Counted from the stretch's first letter, positions 11,390 through 22,899 are shown. The stretch is DNA of 64,000 bases from Utricularia gibba (GCA_002189035.1 NEEC01000010.1:310001-374000), one strand, 5' to 3'. The notes: generated from the sequence alone by a model not told the origin. Numbers and translations are program-made.

Positions 11390-14010
11390 TTCCCAAGTGT
11401 GAAGCAGTAGCCATAAGAGTGTCCAATTTCGTGGAAAGTGCAGAAACCTATTCCTGAAGACTCTGAATAGCGAGCAGTAGGGTTTGCTTGGTGGGTCTGG
11501 AAGGTGCAGTGCTTAGAGGAATGTCTGTTGGCACACCGTATGGGTTCACAATGTAGGGGGCATGGAAGTGATGGTACTCTTGGTACCTGCTTGAACAAAG
11601 ATGGCCTGAGGGGTCTGTTTGTCCAGGTTCACTTTGAAGTGTTGGGCGAGCTTGGTGATGAGAGAAGCAAATGGGAGCACCCTTTAATTCTTGGCGGTGA
11701 TGGAGTGCATTCGAGTGGCAATCCACCATCGCAAATTTATGGGAGCTTGTTCATCATCACCCACAAAAAGAACACGATCACTTTGGCAATGATGCTGGTG
11801 CCTTGTTGAGTGGCACTGTAACAGCCTCCCAAATACCTGTTCAACACTAAAAGAGCAGGGGCCCTCAAGTAATAGGCCTTGAGTTTGCATACAGAATACG
11901 GGGGCTCATAGACAGACATAGAAGCATAAGCATTCAGCACATTGAAATGTTCAGGATAGTCACAAAATGGTTGGAGGTAACAGCATCAAAAGTGCGAGAG
12001 AGTTACCCTTGATAATGAAGACTCATATCAAATGTATTGTAAGCGCATCAAATAAATATAGCCCAGCCACCTGCACGTAGTGCTTGTACGCGTCGTATAA
12101 TTAGGGAAAGGAGACAGCGATTTAGCCAAGTAAACCCTAACAATGGGGAAACCTCCTGGTGTTGAGAGCAACTCCCAACAGTGAGAATTTCACTATGTTC
12201 GGGTAATCAATACAATAGGAAAGGCAACACACACAGAAACTACTACACCCTTCCTTGCAGCCTTGATGAAGATGCTCTATTTGACACACAACAGCACCCA
12301 ACCCTCAGCACCCCGTAACAGACAGAATTCTCCCACACCACCTCCTATGATCATGCCTGCTGCAACTACTGCTGATCATGGGATAACCGTCAGGCCCCTC
12401 ATCTCTCTTAGGCTCAACATGTGTACCTTCCAGCATGTACATGGAACCACGTGGGTTTCCACACTCAACACTGCAAGCATAGCACAGCTTCTTTCAACAG
12501 CATCAAGTGCCTCGAAGAAGCCAGACTTTTTGTCATTAAATCAGTAACATTCTGCTCCGTACTTACCTTCAGCAACTCAACCCGATTCTCACTTAGCAAT
12601 TCATGGATTATCATGCTTACTGAGGGCTATTGCACTCTGATTATCATACAATATCTACACCTTCTGATTTGGATTTTTCTAACCAAACTCTTTCAGAAAC
12701 CAATCCAGCCACACAGTCTCTTTTCCAGCTTCTGCAAGTGCCATGTACTCTGCTTCTGTGGAGGATAATGTTACACTTTTCTGCAGAGATGACATCCAAA
12801 TAACACCAGCACCGCCTAGCATAGTAATCAAGCCTGTAGTTAACTTGCAGGTGTCCACATCCCTTGCTAAATCTGAGTCCACATACACCTGGGGAATACC
12901 ATCTTTTGACCCATATTGCATCACTAATTCAGCAGTTCCTTTGAGATAGCGCAAAAGCCACTTAGCTGCCTCCCATAAATCTGCTGATGCGACTAACAGT
13001 GTAGGCAATATCTGGTCTCAAATCAGATTCAGAAACAAAGCCTCAAGCCACATTAAAATCATTTATGGACATACGAAAGTTTTTGCCTCCAAGGCGGAAA
13101 GAAATCAAGTCCTCAGCAAGGAGATTACCAGCCATATCCTCAAACACAAAAGTTGTATAAAATTCAAAAACAAGTTTGGGATAAACCGGCAAGCTAATTT
13201 CAGAAAATCTACACAACTTAGGGGAAGCATCAAATAACGATTAATATAAGCAATTAAGTTCAGATGCACAAAAGTAGGCATATGCAATTCAAAATCAAAC
13301 AAAATTCTGCGCGAGATTAAAAGATTAAATAAAAGTTGGGCATTCTTATCTGAAAATCTCACGGTATTTTTCAATTGAGTCTAGGCACGGGACTCCAAGG
13401 CTCGGTCTTACCAGAATTTTGTGCGACCACGCCGCCGTTTACCTGGCTGTGTGGGCTGAGGTTCCTTATCTACATCTTGTTCTCCGGAAAGGAACTTTAG
13501 GCATGACCCTTTATTAGCGGCACGCTCCATTTCAGAAATCCAGAGATCCACCTCCTCATCGATGGTGATCTCTTCAGTGGTGTCTTCGTCCTGTACTGGA
13601 GAGGGCGATGAGTGAATAATAGAAATTCCTTAAGCCTGTCCTGCTTCTCCAGAAATTTCTTCCGGTTGTGAGGGCTGCAGGCTTGTGGGAGCAGAAATTG
13701 CTGCTGGGGAGTTTGACATTGAAGATTCAAGTGCGTCAGCAGTAACAGCAATAGTAGAGGGACTGGGTACCACTCCAGGTACAGCACCGGAGACACAAGG
13801 GTCAGAGGCATGGTCTCAATCGGAACAGACTCCATCGTAGCGCCTGGAGATGGCTCATGCTCAGGGGAAACAAAAGTTTCTGCTAGGTTGTTGGTGTGGC
13901 GACGCTGGGTCCTTCGGGATGGTCTAGCAGTAGCAGGTTGGCGCTTCCAAGTTGCTGCCTTTGTAGCACTTGCGCTTCAGGTAACTGGAGATGTGGGCCG
14001 TCCAGACATG
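11390..14010 (-). pseudogene. Extra frame of element B (plant-transposon-type domain), broken
   Basis: Downstream of integrase and on the same strand, element B has a broken extra coding region. It begins near 14008 with a short basic amino end (MSGRP...), runs through a variable Pro/Ser/Gln-rich part (13835-13497), and resumes near 13110 with a stretch like LGGK.FR. After a copia insertion it continues at about 12000-11400 with a segment resembling the LPF..LI..L......V pattern of the 'putative plant transposon protein' domain that accompanies such elements. Several stops and shifts interrupt it. The function of this domain is unknown to me, and the family assignment is from recalled pattern only. 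Confidence 0.5.
12050..13022 (-). mobile_element. Ty1/copia 3' fragment inserted in element B
   Basis: The open frame 13008-12679 reads as the end of copia reverse transcriptase and RNase H. An RPDIAYTVS-like lead is found just upstream, then AAKWLLRYLKGT, VDSDLARD and STEAEYMALAEA, the usual copia RNase H motifs. Broken remains of the last pol segment and probably an LTR (a TGTTGGGA-type start near 12180, read on the - strand) follow to about 12050. The frame of B's extra gene resumes on both sides. The exact ends and target duplication were not found. Confidence 0.75.
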
Positions 14011-14332
14011 GTGAGCAGAAAATTCGGAGAATCGGAGATGATAGGGAGAGGAATTGAAATGTAGGTCACAACAGTGAAGTGGGGTAACGGTCAGTAAAAT
14101 GGGAATTCCATAGGATAAAAGGGAGATTGAGTGTAGAAACGATTGAGGGAGTAAGTGGGTGAATGGGGCAGGTGAAAATAAAGTAACTTGGAGTAGTGGG
14201 TGATAAAAACGAGGAAAGAGTAACGGTTACGAAATTAAAGTCATGGATTACCTCCCATGCAGTGCCAATTTATAGTCTTTGACTGATTGTGACACCTATT
14301 AATGGCTTAAATGTCTCATAAAAAGGCTTTAG

Positions 14333-14749
14333 TCAGTGTCCATTGACCTTAATGCTTTTCCATGTCTCAAATGAACGAATAACAACACTAGAGGGAAAAA
14401 CATTCACAACTTCATAAGGTCCAAGCCACTTAGAACGCAATTTTCTGGGAAAGAGTTTCAAGGTGGTATCAAATAAGAGAATTTTTTGACCTACTAAAAA
14501 TTGCTTCCCATGCAACGTACTGTCATGGAAGCGTTTTACCTTTTCCTTGTGCAAGAGCTGGTTAGTGTAGGCATTGAGGCGAATTTCCTCAAGCTCATTC
14601 AGGTCTAAACGTCTGTTCTCTCCAGCTTGATCACTAGTCAGGTTGCATGCCCTGTGATGTAATTCAAAAGGAAGATGACATGCCTTATCATAAATCATTC
14701 GGTATGGAGACATTCCTATAGGATTCTTGTAAGCTGTACGGTATGCCAT
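14333..14749 (-). pseudogene. Integrase carboxy-terminal part of element B
   Basis: The 138-codon frame begins at the end of the integrase core ([19 protein letters not shown], a conserved pattern of Athila/Tat integrases). It runs through the charged linker to the GPY/F-type module (SKWLGPYEV). The catalytic D,D,E core and the zinc finger upstream are absent, replaced by the foreign repeat at 14770-15240. Confidence 0.85.
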
Positions 14750-14769
14750 GGTTAGGCTCCCATTAGAAA

Positions 14770-15240
14770 TGAGCGAAAATGTGAGCTTAAGATCAAGATA
14801 ACTTTGTTGACCTCAAGTCTAAACTTACTTGTGTGGTTGTCATATTCGAGATCTCGCTATTGACACTTGGTTAGCTTCCCATGGTAGCATCTCGAAGATG
14901 AGTCATCTAGTGAATCGATTCTCTAATCGACACCCACACATAGGTTCTAGTAATCTTTATATATCAACTGTTAGGACCATTGCCTAAACAGTTTAGGGAA
15001 CTCAATATGTGCCAGCTTATCCATATTTGTGATATCCTCATTTCACAAATACTCTAGCCAGAGAGTTTTTAACTTGAACATAAATGCTTGAAGAATCTCA
15101 CATTATGATCTCATCATAATTTCTATAGCACATAGATCAAGTAGAGGATTTTATCAATGATATAAATTTGATCACAATTCAAAATAAATATCAAAAGATA
15201 AGATTTGCCAATGACTTGATTGTCTTTAGAATACATACAA
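14770..15240 (-). repeat. Dispersed repeat interrupting pol of element B
   Basis: The reverse-transcriptase frame becomes unrecognisable near 15240 and integrase begins at 14749. The interval between is non-coding and, read on the - strand, aligns with 45830-46280 (+). Shared blocks include the segments around GAGATCATAAT, AGAATCGATTCACTA and CAAAGTTATCTT. It is therefore a copy of a dispersed repeat of unknown class; its insertion was accompanied by loss of the rest of reverse transcriptase, RNase H and most of integrase. Confidence 0.6.
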
Positions 15241-15930
15241 TAACAGCAAAACTACCAAAAAGGCAAATGAAAACAACCTTGAATTGGTCCTCAAGGGCTA
15301 CGGTATTTGATTGAAACAAGAGTATCCATCCAAGTAGCGGTAGTGGCTCCTTCCAGCAACTATTTCCAACATTTGGTCGATGAATGGAAGTGGGTAGTGG
15401 TCCTTCTTGGTGGCTGCATTTAGTTTTCTATAATCTATGCACATTCGCCTTCTATTCTGCACTCTGGTAGGTAGGAGTTCCCCTTGATCATTGGTCATGA
15501 CTGTGATACCTATTTTCTTCGGGACAACCTGCACAGGGCTAACACACTCACTATCAGAAGTAAGATAGATCATACCTACGGCCAACAACTTCAGAATCTC
15601 CATTTTGACCACTTCAATCATAGGAGGGTTCAATCTCATCTGAGGTTGGCAAATTGGCTTTGTTCTCTCTTCCAAATAGATGAGATGAGTACATATGGAG
15701 GGGCTTATTCCTTTGATATCTGCCAATGTCCACCCAATTGCCTGTTTGTGCTCCTTGAGCACACTTCGGAGTTTTTCCTCTTGTTCTAGGGTTAGTGTAC
15801 TAGAGATAATAATAGGTAAAGTCTCATTTTTTCCCAAAAATAAATATTTCAAATGCTTAGGCAGAGTTTTTAACTCTAGTAAGGGGGCATGAATAACAGA
15901 AGGAATCAGCAGTTTTTCAAGCATTTTCAA
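15240..15930 (-). pseudogene. Reverse transcriptase amino-terminal part, element B
   Basis: The frame 15930-15298 holds the gypsy reverse-transcriptase entry: a W.(L)ADIKGISPS segment, then SPVQVVPKK, RMCIDYRKLNAATKKDHYPLP and the first catalytic Asp in YLDGYS. After a shift the pattern continues to an F.C.FG.FA segment near 15245. The YxDD box is not present. A G>C type change in the Y-S-G motif (YSCF) is seen. It is non-functional. Confidence 0.9.
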
Positions 15931-15972
15931 ACTTTGAAAAGCAACGTCAGAAAATTCAGGTTTTTCAGAAAA

Positions 15973-16378
15973 CTAATCAAGATAACTTAAAAGTTCTGAA
16001 TTAGAAAAAGAAATACAATCAGAATGAAAGTTTTCAGTGAGGTATTTGAGCAAGGGATCTTGCTCATGGACCATCGCTAAGTGTTCTACATCTATCATGT
16101 CCAGCAAGGGAATATTCACGTTAGCCTTCTTCATCACCTCCAGACAGGCTTTCAATCCACGTTTGTCCTTGCTCTTCCTTTGAAGTCTCATAGGAAAAGG
16201 AGGTGGGATGACTAGAGACTTGGGGCTCCTTCTCCTTCACTTCTTCAGGTGGCATCGGTACAATAGTGTTATGGACTGGAGGATCATTAGGATTCTCTAA
16301 AATAATCGCTTCATCCACGTCATCATCGTCATTCAAGACTTCTAATTCTTTTTCTTCAGATCTGTCCACCTTTGTCAT
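15973..16378 (-). pseudogene. Gag-pol linker/protease region of element B
   Basis: Two overlapping frames (16378-16121 and 16191-15973) give an acidic linker followed by a segment like KKANVNIPLLDMI, which in Athila/Tat polyproteins precedes the protease. The protease core itself is missing between 15973 and 15930, so a deletion lies here. Confidence 0.65.
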
Positions 16379-16416
16379 GAACCATGGGTAAGGTTTCGGT
16401 AGATCCTTCCCACTTC

Positions 16417-17790
16417 TTAAAGATATGGTTTGATGTGCTCTGGATTCTTCACTGGATGGGATGGCAGTGCTCCTTGCGTCTCCAGTCGGTTAATGGCTTG
16501 CACTAGCTGGGTAATTTGAGTTTGCATGCTTGTAATTCGTCCATCCATGTCTTTTTGCGCAGCATGCATTTTGGTGATGCTCTTGGCAAGGGACTTCACC
16601 ATAGGCTTCAGATTATGATTTGGCTGATAGGGAACAAGAGGTTGATCTGGAACTCCAATGATTTGCAAAGGTTGAGGTGGAGCAGTGAGAGTTTTCTGAG
16701 GAATAGTAGAAGGGTTCCCTAGTGATGAGGCTTGACCAAGAGGTACTGGTTGTCTCCAGCGGAAATCAGGGTGGTCTCTTCTTGGCATTTGGTAGTTTCC
16801 GTGGTTGTAACTTCCTCCTTGGTTCTGGTAGAATGCGTTCACCTCCTCTACTAGCATCTCATGTATCATAGGTCCTAGATCAGAAAGATGAGAGTTTGAA
16901 GATCCTTGATACCTTCCTTGTTGTTGGGGGAAGTGATTGGAAGCCGAGTTTCAAGGTATCACTCATAGCGGCAAGTTGAGCTAAAACAACAGAATTGCCC
17001 ACTTCATGCACTGATTTTACAGGCTGAGAAATTCCTCCAGGTGCTCGGTATGAGTGATCATAACAGCTGGAAGTAGAATAAGAGTTAGCAGTCATTTGTT
17101 CTATCAATCTTCGAGCATCAGCGCTGTGGCTGTTCTTTAGTAATGACCCATTACAAGCGGCATCCATTTGTCCTCTGATCAAAAGGGTCAGTCCTTCATA
17201 AAAATATTGCAAAATTTGGCCTTCAGTAAGTCTATGTTGTGGATAAGTATTATAGATCCGGTTGAATTTGTCATAATACTCCTATAAATTCTCGCCTTCA
17301 CTTTGTAGCATGATAGCTAAAGATCTTCTTCCGGCAGAGGCTCTTCCTAGGGGCACATATCGATCAAGAAACTTCTGAATCATTTGCTCCAAGGTTGCAA
17401 TAGAGGATGTTGGTAGTCCATACAACCACTCCAAGGCTCGCTCAGTGAGACTGAAAGGGAAGACCCGCAGCTTGACTTGGTTCTCCGTAGCACCTTTTGG
17501 GTACATGGATGCACAAGCCGTGTGCAACTCTCTAAGGTGACGATTTTGGTCATCATTCTCTCTCCCGGCGAACTTAGGAAGTGTCTAGAACAGATATGAG
17601 GGAAGCTCAAAGTCCTTGCATCAAAGATGATACAAAGTGGTCGGTCAACATGGTTGGCGGTAATTTCTTCTTTTATGGTCCTTAGTGCTGGGCCATGATT
17701 AGTGATCGGCAAAACTGGAAAAAATTGTGGATGTTGTTGCTCCTGTTCTTTGTGCATTTTGGGAACTCTAGTAGGTGGTTGAGCAGCCAT
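16417..17790 (-). pseudogene. gag of element B, with breaks
   Basis: The probable start ATG is at 17790-17788 (MAAQPPTRVPK). The frame is shifted near 17590, then the gag core is readable at 17527-17282 (ERALEWLYGLP, FLDRYVPL) and 17212-16880, with a stop at about 17282. A Gln/Pro-rich part with a short coiled-coil-like stretch ends at 16417. The gag core matches the Retrotrans_gag pattern. The open frame continuing upstream of 17790 into a Phe-rich stretch is a by-product of pyrimidine-rich leader sequence, not a membrane protein. Confidence 0.8.
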
Positions 17791-18016
17791 TTTTTCATCA
17801 GTAGATGAACTGGAAGTTAATTCTCGCTTTTTTTTCCAGAAATGTGCGCTCAATCTCGCTAGGATCTCAACCTTCGGTGACCCTTCGGTGGAGCTGAATG
17901 CATAAAAAAAGAGAAAAACAGCAGCAAAACAGAAATAAAAGAAAAACAAGAAGAAAGAAAGGAAAAGAAAACAAAAAGAAAAGCTATACACAACATTAAA
18001 CACAAAAATACACAAC

Positions 18017-18033
18017 TCCCCGGCAACGGCGCC
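18017..18033 (-). other. tRNA-Asp primer binding site of element B
   Basis: On the - strand GGCGCCGTTGCCGGGGA matches the complement of the tRNA-Asp 3' end, with the leading T replaced by C. It lies seven bases after the LTR end at 18041. Confidence 0.85.
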
Positions 18034-18040
18034 GAAAATT

Positions 18041-18922
18041 TGTTCCGTGTCGTTTCCTAAACAAATTTTAAATATATAAAACGTAAAACACAAAAGAGCG
18101 TAGTACGAGTATCGATCTCAGGGAGTTGTTTTTCGTGAAAAGTGTTTTGTAAGAAATTTCTACAAAATGTCACGGTTTTGTAAAAGGAGGTTTTTGAAAT
18201 GTAGATATGAAAGATACAACGTAATTGATGGGCCTTGACTAAGAGATTCAGTTCCTAGAAATGAGATTCCATCTCCATCCTTTGTCCATCCTTTGTCCTT
18301 CCTTTGAAGAACCGAGTGTATTGCTCCAGACTTGGAAGGAAACTTCATCTTCTCCCAAAAATTAAAGGGTTTTAGCCACAAAGGGCCATGATTACAGAAA
18401 CGAAATTGGAACTAAATTTTCTGCCTCATTGAGGGGAGGAAGAACTCAAAAGTTCTAAGTCTAAAAAGGAAATGGCAAAAGTCCGAAACTAAGTCTTCCA
18501 AATTGCTTTTATATCACTTCCCACGTGCATTAACTCTTTTGGGTCCCCTTCCCATCATTCCTTTTATCTTGTATGCACCACCAGCTTTCCTTTGCGTGCA
18601 AGTTAGCGCCCAATCATTGCTACAGACTCTAACATGCCGTAAGTTAGGGGTCTTGACTAGTGTCAGTCTTCCTCCCACAATTTTTCCAAGTCACATACAA
18701 GGCACAAAAAGTCAAAGTCTGACTCCTGCAACACTCCACAACAGTCTCCTGATATGTCTCAGTCAAAGAGCACGAAAAAAGACAGAAAATATATACAAAA
18801 TAGGAAATAGGATTTTTCTAAGGAAAATCAATTACTTATCAATATAATTCCTAATTGGGCGACTTAATACATAATTAATACATAATAATACCTAATAAAT
18901 AACTAGAAAATGACACTTAACA
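18041..18922 (-). repeat. 5' LTR of element B
   Basis: It ends (in + coordinates) TGTTCCGTGTCG on the left and TTAACA on the right, and is followed by the duplicated target TTTAT. It is uninterrupted, so it gives the original sequence of the sites where the 3' LTR was entered by element A (matching 18497) and by the solo LTR. The + strand frame at 18503-18847 has a counterpart at 10582-10983 only because both are LTR copies. Confidence 0.9.
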
Positions 18923-18927
18923 TTTAT

Positions 18928-19607
18928 CATACTTGAGTAGCTATGTTTAGGGATGACTTGAGGTGTAGAATTGTGATGTGGGGTTAGGGCTCATGAGATA
19001 ATTGATCATTGTGTTTTTAGCTTTCATTTCTATCATTCCTTGGGTAAACCAAAGAGGGGATGAGAATGAACAGCTTCACAACTCAAATGCTTGATTTAAA
19101 GGTAGACTAACAAATCAAGGTCGAAATAGTACGTGTTAGTCCTAAGTAGAACCAGTAGAGCCGATTAGATCTAGTTCTATATATTTTGCGCATAGGTAAA
19201 CCTAAGTGTGGGGTGAATAATAACATTACGAGCTATCTGAACAAAAAACATGAGAAATGACTTGGATAAATTTAGGTTGTTTAGTGTTATGAGTATAGAA
19301 ATATTGTAAATTAAATTAGAGATTTGAGTACCACATCACTTAGACCACTTTGAGGCATCATAGTGTTATATTGTGCACAAAACCAGTAGTTGTTACTTTC
19401 TAAGTTGAGATTTGATTTTACCTATTGAATTTTTCTACCGCTATTAGTCTGACCTTGGATTAAGAGTCACGTTTATTCGATAATCTTTCATCTAATAAAA
19501 ACACTTAGCAAACATTTGCTCCTTGATCGACCCCAAAATTCCACTAGAAAAATTTATTTGATACAAAAATTCTATTTTTGAAATGACTTAGTAATTTTTG
19601 TTTATCA
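18928..19607 (+). repeat. 5' LTR of element C, right part
   Basis: It continues the LTR interrupted at 1966, aligns with the 3' portion of the element A LTRs, and ends TTTATCA at 19607 just before the primer site. Confidence 0.75.
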
Positions 19608-19610
19608 AAT

Positions 19611-19628
19611 TGGCAGCATTGCCAGGGA
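19611..19628 (+). other. Decayed tRNA-Asp primer site of element C
   Basis: TGGCAGCATTGCCAGGGA keeps the spacing (three bases after the LTR) but differs at several positions from the intact site of element A. Confidence 0.75.
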
Positions 19629-19683
19629 GCGATGTTCAATTGTTTTGTATTTTTAGTTAATGCATTTGTATTCCTTTGGTGTA

Positions 19684-20916
19684 ATGGATTTCAATTTCAA
19701 TCTTGAGGTCGAGAGAGCTGCTAGAAGGAACTGAAAAAAATGAAGGGAAGTGGCCAAGTTTTGGAAGCTCCTTGCCGTAAACCAACCAAATCTGAAAACG
19801 GCTGAACAGGAGAAGGCACTGAATGAATTGGATGTTATTGATCACACATACAAGGGATTATGTATCAGTTTTCTAGATGATGCATTTAGTGAATTTAAAC
19901 CAAGCATGATCAATTTTTTCCCAAAGTTCTATGGGAAGATTAGAAAAAATCCACACAAGCACTTGGATAAGATTATAGTAGTTTGCACATCATTTAAAAT
20001 TGCTGGAGTGATGGAAGAAGCAATTTGTTTGAGGGCATTTCAATTTTTTACTTTGGATGGAGGAGCAAGGATGTGGCTTGATTCCTTGAAGCCAAGGAGC
20101 ATCATTGATTGGGCTGACTGAATAAAGCATTTCAGAGTAAATATTTTCCTACTTCTAAAGCTGAAGGAATTAGAAAAAAAAATCAGTGACATTGAGCAAA
20201 TGACTAGGGAGTCACTTTATGAGTATTGGGAGAGGTTTAATCAATTATTTGGATCTTGTCCTCACCATGGTTTTCAATCTGCTTCGTTGGTGAAATATTT
20301 CAATGATGTATTGTTGTACATTGATAGATCCATGGTTGATTCGGTGGCAGGAGGATTTTTGAGAAAAAAAACACCAACCAAAGCACTTTCCTTAATTGAG
20401 GAGTTGGCTGAGCATTCAAGGCATAGTATCACGAAGCATACCTCAAACATAGAAAGTATATGAAGTGGAGAGTAAGCCCAAGGTTTCAGAGTCATGAAAA
20501 ATGTTGCTGCTATGTCTGAAATGATAAAGGAGTTGTTCCTATTCCAACCTAAGAACATGTTGTGTGGAAACTATCGCAAACTTGGACATCTTGCTGATTA
20601 ATGTCTAGAGTTATTTTAAGAGGAACATGTTAGGGCTGTGGAGGATTTAGAACTTCAACTTAAGGGAAAATATGACTATATTCAAACACTTATAACCCAG
20701 GTCAGAGGGATCAACCCAAACTCTCATTGGAACAGCAATGATGCTATGTACAAGGGAGAAATTTCAAGTATGGGGCAAAACATTTTTCAGCAGAATTTTC
20801 ATGAGCAACAAAGAAAAACGCCCAAGTTCCACCATTTCAGAAACAAGTCCAACAATCTCAATCTTCAAGCCAATGAAATGTTGGAGGAAATTTTGGGAGT
20901 TATTTGGAAGAAATGA
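19684..20916 (+). pseudogene. gag of element C, heavily broken
   Basis: An ATG at 19684 opens a conserved amino end (MDFNFNLEVERAA) that stops after 16 codons. The gag core is readable at 19750-20121 and 20200-20463. A zinc knuckle follows near 20560-20600 with the second Cys replaced by Tyr (CGNYRKLGHLAD) and a stop in place. The tail lies at 20638-20916. It is clearly homologous to the gag genes of elements A and D. Confidence 0.8.
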
Positions 20917-21049
20917 TGAAAATGTTCATGGTGCAATCAATAAGAATTGAAGAGGAAAATAAAAAGCTATCAAGAATTTGAAGACTCAATTAAATCAATT
21001 GATACTAGAGCTTGAAGAATTGAAAAAGAAAAGGGAACCAATAGCATTA

Positions 21050-22400
21050 TCGAATATTGGAAACTTCCTTGAGGTGCTCGGTTTGGGGGCTTCTCACTTC
21101 ACATCTAACGCATAAACAATGTCCACCCTGCTCATCTGGGACTTACACAAGCATTGGTTGGTTGTTACGCTTCTCACGCTACATGTTGTCAACATCATTC
21201 TTTGTTGCTTTATCCACATTCACATCCTCAGACATACGTTGTAGATGAAGCTAAGTGGTTCCACATCATAAATGCTGTGTTCATAGTACATTTATGAAAA
21301 GTGATAATACGTCCTCTAGCGATTTCGTTCAAGAGGGGAACAAAGCCAAAAACTTCTTGGTAGCATACTTTGGCATAACCTCAAAACCTTTACTATGATA
21401 CATGGATATAAAACCACCGACAATGATAGATAGCAAACCCAAAAAAACTTGCACATGAGTCTTACCGGAAGGCTCTCTGATTTTTTCAAAGACTTGGAGA
21501 AGTGTGAAACATGTTGGATTGGTCGGTGGGAACACCCACATAAAACTAGTCCACCAATCATCATATGCACTTCTAAGGTCTATATCTAGTACAACACCTT
21601 GTTTACCATGTAAGAAATAGTGAGCACTTCCCTTGCATTGCACACACACAAACACCACAAAAAGGACACTTAATTCTAGTTGTATGACCTCTTCTTGGAA
21701 GATTTGAATAAATGTCAAAATGTGGGTGAAGGACTATGGAGTTATGTGGGGAAGTGAGATCTGTAATGCCAGAAGGATTCGCGTTAGGAATGGGAGTGGA
21801 CATAGTCCCTAGCCACATAGTGTTTTGAGTAAGAGATTTCACTGCATAATTTATCCCACATAGTGTTTGCCTCCGGAATTGTGAAGCACACATATATATT
21901 GATGTAGGGTAGACTATTGGGTGTATGTTTCCAGGTGATGGACAAGGATCATAGACGATGTTCAGGAATCGGGTGTTCACTTATGTGGTGTTACCGAAGC
22001 ATTTACGGCACACTAGGTAGGTATAAAAATGCCATAATGAACTCTTTTTACCAAGGATAAAATCTTATGTATCATAATTGCATACAGGAAGAGAGTTAAT
22101 GATTAAAATGCACATTTAACGCTGGAAACTATCCAACAAAAGTTGAATGTGCAACTAATAAAAAACAGAACACTAGAAAAAGAATTCCATGATGTTGCAT
22201 TATATGCAGATCCTTGCGGTTTAACTAAATTACATGATCACATGGAATCTAGTTCTATATATTGTGTTCCACCTACAAGACACTTGAGCACTACATGGAA
22301 CACTAGGTTCAATGAAACACTAGAAACAATGGAAAGTAGTGTTCCAGTGAGCGTACCATGTGGCTAAGTTCGACCTAGCACTGAATATGTTTGAAACACG
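21050..22400 (-). other. Unrecognised reading-frame island inside element C
   Basis: Where protease and pol are expected, element C carries sequence unrelated to A or D. On the - strand two frames (21980-21603 and 21718-21329) overlap at a Cys-rich point (CPFCG.C.C), as if one gene had been shifted once. The downstream part has a hydrophobic stretch (FLGLLSIIVGGFISMYH) that could cross a membrane. I do not recognise the protein. It may be a captured or inserted gene fragment or a chance frame; the shift and the lack of clear exon borders argue against a working gene. Confidence 0.3.
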
Positions 22401-22524
22401 ATGCTACGCTTTTGTCTATTGCCAATTGTGAGTTCAACCATGCACCAGGTCACCCTGCATCATATACTTACACAGTAAAAACAAGCAATACTCATTTCAA
22501 ATATATTTGACACTACATTAATGT

Positions 22525-22850
22525 AGTCTTAAATCCTATCCGAAACCCTAAAATTTTGTTAAAACCCTTAAAACCAAACCAAACAGAATAAAAAAATATT
22601 TTTTTGTATCTTAATATACAAGTTTGAGTATGATGATAAGACAAATTCTTAATCATCTTTGGTTGCCAATGAGACAAATTCTTAACCATTTTTTATCCAT
22701 TTTCATTAATATTTTTAATAATTTCAATCATCATTATCATACTCAAAACTCGTATAATAAGATACAAAAATTTATTTTTTTTTTTTATTTGATTTAGGTT
22801 TAAAGGTTTGAACAAGAGTTTAGAATTTTGGATAGAGTTTCGGGGTTTCG
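22525..22850. repeat. Foldback (inverted-repeat) unit
   Basis: Arms at about 22525-22640 and 22735-22850 are imperfect inverted repeats of roughly 100 bp. Shared stretches include TTTTTGTATCTTA.TATAC and GAGTATGAT.AT near the loop, and CTATCC.AAA further out. The loop is about 100 bp and AT-rich. It looks like a foldback MITE or a hairpin repeat; no target duplication was found. Confidence 0.6.
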
Positions 22851-22860
22851 TACAATAAAA

Positions 22861-22893
22861 ATATTATTATTATTATTATTATTATTAAAAAGA
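22861..22893. repeat. ATT microsatellite
   Basis: About ten uninterrupted ATT units lie just right of the foldback unit. Confidence 0.9.
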
Positions 22894-22899
22894 AGCAGA

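Larger units (their letters stand above)
1967..18922 (-). mobile_element. Tat-like Ty3/gypsy retrotransposon B
   Basis: Read on the - strand, its 5' LTR is 18922-18041 and its 3' LTR is 11095-1967 (interrupted). The LTR ends are TGTTAAG...ACA. A perfect 5-bp target duplication TTTAT flanks it (1962-1966 and 18923-18927). Seven bases inside the 5' LTR lies a tRNA-Asp primer site (18033-18017). Gag, a reverse-transcriptase amino-terminal part, the integrase carboxy end and an extra downstream frame follow in that order. Much of pol is gone: reverse-transcriptase fingers/palm stop near 15240 and a foreign repeat occupies 14770-15240. Gene order and primer match the Athila/Tat branch; the extra frame after integrase favours Tat. 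It cannot be autonomous. Confidence 0.85.

Noticed and set aside
13810-14064. 84-codon + strand frame opposite the start of element B's extra gene
   Set aside because: It is the antisense shadow of the broken - strand gene and has no motif of its own.
17791-18093. Phe-rich, membrane-like amino extension of the gag frame of element B
   Set aside because: It comes from pyrimidine-rich leader DNA between primer site and gag start; the gag start is at 17790.
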